A stretch of DNA of 64,000 nt. Origin: Peptoniphilus raoultii (lineage in GTDB: Bacteria; Bacillota; Clostridia; Tissierellales; Peptoniphilaceae). How positions within the stretch are numbered: the stretch's first letter is position 1; each line of letters starts with the position of its first letter. A program made the position numbers and the translations under genes. Shown here piece by piece: positions 61,805 to 64,000 of the stretch. Where the stretch lies: NCBI RefSeq assembly GCF_900099555.1, contig NZ_FMWM01000002.1, positions 816,018-880,017 of the forward strand, given 5' to 3'. Under the pieces are notes generated by a model. That model saw nothing but the letters and a program-made list of their open reading frames with translations. It did no database searches and was not told the DNA's origin.

Positions 61805-62869
61805 ATGACAAAAAGAAAGCTATTTGCACTAATTATGACTCTTGTTATGATGCTTGTAACTTTAACTGCTTGTGGCGGTGGAGAAAAGGCTAATAACGGT
61901 GCAGCTGAAAACGCTTCTGCAGCAGAAGAAACTACAAACGCAGCTTCAACAGATGCAGCAGCAACTAACTCTGAAGGTACTCAAGAAACTGAAGGTGGCT
62001 ATATGTCAATAGCAACTGGCGGTACTGGTGGTACATATTATCCATTAGGTGGAGCACTTTCTACAATCCTAAACGGAGCAGGACTTAACTATACAGCTAC
62101 TGCTCAAGCAACAGGTGCGTCAGTAGAAAACATAAACCTAATTCAAAAGGGCGATGCTGAAATTGCTTTTGTACAAAATGACGTTGCATATTATGCAAAA
62201 GAAGGTATAGAAACATTTGATGGCAAACCAGTTGAAGAAATCAGAGGATTATGTACATTATATCCTGAAATAGTTCAAATCATAGCTTCTAATGATTCAG
62301 GCATTGAAAAAGTAGAAGATATGAAGGGCAAAAAAATTGCCGTTGGAGCTCCAGGATCTGGTGCTGAAGTTAATGCAAAGCAAATTCTTAAAGCTCACGG
62401 ATTAACTTATGATGATTTAGGTAAAGCCGATTATTTATCATTCTCAGAAGCAACTGATCAAATTAAGAGTGGTCAAATAGATGCTGCTTTCGTAGTAGCT
62501 GCTATTCCATCTTCAGCAGTTACTGAACTTGCAACAACTCATGATATTCATATGGTTCCAATTGATGCTGCTAAGGCAGAAGAACTTATTAAAGAATATC
62601 CATACTATGTTCACCTAAACATTACTCCTACAGAATATAAGGGCCAAGAAGGCGAAGTTTCTGTAGTAGCTGTTCAAAGTATGTTAATCGTAAGTAAAGA
62701 TATGCCAGATGCAGATGCTTATAACATTACAAAATTATTATTTGAAAATCTTGATGTTATGAAAGAATCTCACGCTAGAGGCGGAGACATTACTTTAGAT
62801 ACTGCTCTTGACGGTATGAGTATTGATTTGCACCCAGGTGCACAAAAATATTTTGACGAAGCTAAATAA
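61805..62869 (+). CDS. TAXI-family TRAP transporter solute-binding lipoprotein
   Basis: The 354-residue protein starts at ATG behind AGAGGAGG. A signal peptide with lipobox LTAC (Cys at about 23) anchors it outside the membrane. An alanine/threonine/glutamate-rich linker follows. The binding domain has ATGGTGGTYYPLGGALSTIL, AQATGASVENINLIQKGDAE and GAPGSGAEVNAKQILKAHGL, typical of TAXI proteins. These bind small organic acids such as glutamate or 2-oxoglutarate. The ligand here is unknown. It is the first gene of a transporter operon that continues past the right edge. Confidence 0.93.
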   Translation: MTKRKLFALIMTLVMMLVTLTACGGGEKANNGAAENASAAEETTNAASTDAAATNSEGTQETEGGYMSIATGGTGGTYYPLGGALSTILNGAGLNYTATAQATGASVENINLIQKGDAEIAFVQNDVAYYAKEGIETFDGKPVEEIRGLCTLYPEIVQIIASNDSGIEKVEDMKGKKIAVGAPGSGAEVNAKQILKAHGLTYDDLGKADYLSFSEATDQIKSGQIDAAFVVAAIPSSAVTELATTHDIHMVPIDAAKAEELIKEYPYYVHLNITPTEYKGQEGEVSVVAVQSMLIVSKDMPDADAYNITKLLFENLDVMKESHARGGDITLDTALDGMSIDLHPGAQKYFDEAK

Positions 62870-62871
62870 TC

Positions 62872-63408
62872 TTGAAAACAAATTATAAAGAAAAGAGTAT
62901 TGGGAGAAATTTTTTTCTTCCACTACTCTTTATCTTACTTGTCTTTTTTTTATTAATTGCACTTATTAAAATTAACTGTTTAATAATTAGGGACCCCTTT
63001 ACAAATCAATATAAAAAAATTTATTATGTAAAAAAGGACGACTTAATAGGAATTATTTATACACATTCAGTTATGAGAACTCAGACAAGTGAGTGGTACA
63101 AAATCCAAGATGGTAAACTTATCCTAAAGGAAGAAAGATATAGGTCTCAAGGGGCGGGTCTTCCTGTGGATTTAATTTATAAATTCAAACATGAAAATGG
63201 GGATTTTGTTTTATATGACATTGACGAGCCCTTTGAAACTGTGATATACAGAACAGGAGATGTTCGTGCAAATCACAGGCTTAAAATCGGTGACAAAGAT
63301 GAAGAACTTTTTACAGATTTTTCTGAGCCTAGAGAGGCTTTAGAATTTTCTGCCAAGAAGATGTCACTTTTAAATTATTTATGGAGGAGGTATCATATTG
63401 AGCGATAA
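62872..63408 (+). CDS. DUF1850 protein of a TRAP transporter operon
   Basis: The 178-residue protein starts at TTG two bases after the binding-protein stop. A single membrane helix (FFLPLLFILLVFFLLIALIK) is followed by a small extracytoplasmic domain with YTHSVMRTQTSEWYKIQDGK and FKSQGAGLP-like YRSQGAGLPVDL, matching DUF1850. This family is regularly found between TAXI binding proteins and fused TRAP permeases and may be an accessory subunit. It overlaps the permease start by 11 bases. Confidence 0.85.
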   Translation: MKTNYKEKSIGRNFFLPLLFILLVFFLLIALIKINCLIIRDPFTNQYKKIYYVKKDDLIGIIYTHSVMRTQTSEWYKIQDGKLILKEERYRSQGAGLPVDLIYKFKHENGDFVLYDIDEPFETVIYRTGDVRANHRLKIGDKDEELFTDFSEPREALEFSAKKMSLLNYLWRRYHIER

Positions 63409-64000
63409 GAACTTAAAAAAAGATAATCTTGAAAATTCTGACGTAGACATTAGGACAGATGAAAAGAAATCTGAAGAAACTAAAGCTGAAGCTAAAGAAA
63501 AAGAAATCGATAAACAATTGAGCGAAAAGGTAGAAGATATTCATGAAGTTGCATCTTCAGCCCATGCTGAAACTCTTGATGTAAATGAACTTCTTGAAAA
63601 ATACGATTTAGATTCTTCTAAACTTCGTAAACTTACTGGTTCTGTTGGACTTGCTATTACAATAGTTGCCATTTTAATGTCAGCTTTCCATTTATATACA
63701 TCTGCTTTTGGAACGTTACTTGCTATGAAGCAAAGGTCACTTCACTTGATTTTTGCCTTTGTATTAGGATTTGCCCTTTATCCGGGCAGAGAAAAATCTA
63801 GCAAGAAAAAAATTGAAATTTTAGATTGGTTATTAATGATCCTTTCAGCTGTAGTTTGGGGATACATATTCTTTAATGTTGAAGCTATAACTTTAAAGGG
63901 TGGCGAAATGAGTACACTTGATACTGTATTTGGATGTTTAGCAATTCTTCTTACTCTTGAAGTTACAAGAAGAGTTGTTGGACCAGAACTTCCAATAGTA
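63398..64000 (+). CDS. TRAP transporter fused permease, N-terminal part (runs off right edge)
   Basis: TTG 63,398 behind GGAGGAGG opens a frame that continues to the window end. The first 80 residues are very charged (lysine/glutamate) and cytoplasmic. Membrane segments follow (SVGLAITIVAILMSAFHLYT, SLHLIFAFVLGFALYP, WLLMILSAVVWGYIFF), as in TRAP fused 4TM/12TM permeases, whose family signature at this point includes the LRSLHL-like QRSLHLIFAF motif. The C-terminal transport domain is not in the window. It works with the TAXI lipoprotein in sodium-driven uptake. Confidence 0.85.
   Translation, partial: MSDKNLKKDNLENSDVDIRTDEKKSEETKAEAKEKEIDKQLSEKVEDIHEVASSAHAETLDVNELLEKYDLDSSKLRKLTGSVGLAITIVAILMSAFHLYTSAFGTLLAMKQRSLHLIFAFVLGFALYPGREKSSKKKIEILDWLLMILSAVVWGYIFFNVEAITLKGGEMSTLDTVFGCLAILLTLEVTRRVVGPELPIV

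Overview
The window is AT-rich Gram-positive DNA, in the style of the anaerobic Tissierellia/Peptoniphilaceae. The evidence is genes opening on strong Shine-Dalgarno sequences, a PASTA-kinase/PP2C pair, the rsgA-rpe-thiN-rpmB-asp23-DAK2-recG order and a TAXI-type TRAP transporter. The genus cannot be fixed from sequence reading alone. Two regions are clearly separated by a remnant insertion sequence and two tRNA-Leu genes near 27-28 kb.

Bases 1 to about 27,000 are accessory DNA made of nested and decaying mobile elements. The backbone is a conjugative element of which a split virD4/traG coupling gene, a frameshifted ssb and a shortened maff2 gene remain. One mobilizable element ends at about 1,865 inside virD4 and supplies a relaxase tail, a methyltransferase and TnpW. 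A second, complete element of about 14.56 kb (2,304-16,866) splits virD4 again. Removing it restores the virD4 reading frame at a shared GGA. It carries a large serine recombinase, a TetR-controlled cargo (two fused ABC half-transporters plus a complete ECF transporter, probably for a metal chelate or another small molecule), a sigma-like factor, a MOBQ-type oriT with MobA/MobL relaxase, a replisome-organizer gene, an ORF6N protein and TnpW.

From 17.5 to 27 kb lies a patchwork: a ClbS/DfsB-like gene, ssb and maff2 remnants, a regulator-plus-BcgI-like restriction-modification module, remnants of a third relaxase module, a DUF1016 gene broken by a lipoprotein gene, two more replication-initiator genes and a second ORF6N protein. 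The specificity subunit of the restriction-modification module holds six GAAA repeats between its two halves, which makes it a strong candidate for phase variation. Many genes in this region follow a short stem-loop plus T-run placed directly before their ribosome binding site.

From 27.7 kb to the end the DNA is ordinary chromosome, with every gene on the plus strand and tightly packed. In order it holds tRNA-Leu(GAG), tRNA-Leu(CAA), polA, coaE, a membrane phosphoesterase, a small type IV pilin locus, an AIR-synthase-like gene, a cell-wall amidase, rph, rdgB, tRNA-His, asnS, leuS, yicC, gmk, rpoZ, coaBC, priA, def, fmt, a membrane metallopeptidase, rsmB, rlmN, the PP2C/PASTA-kinase pair, rsgA, rpe, thiN, rpmB, an Asp23-family gene, a DAK2 gene, recG, and the start of a TAXI TRAP transporter that runs off the right edge.
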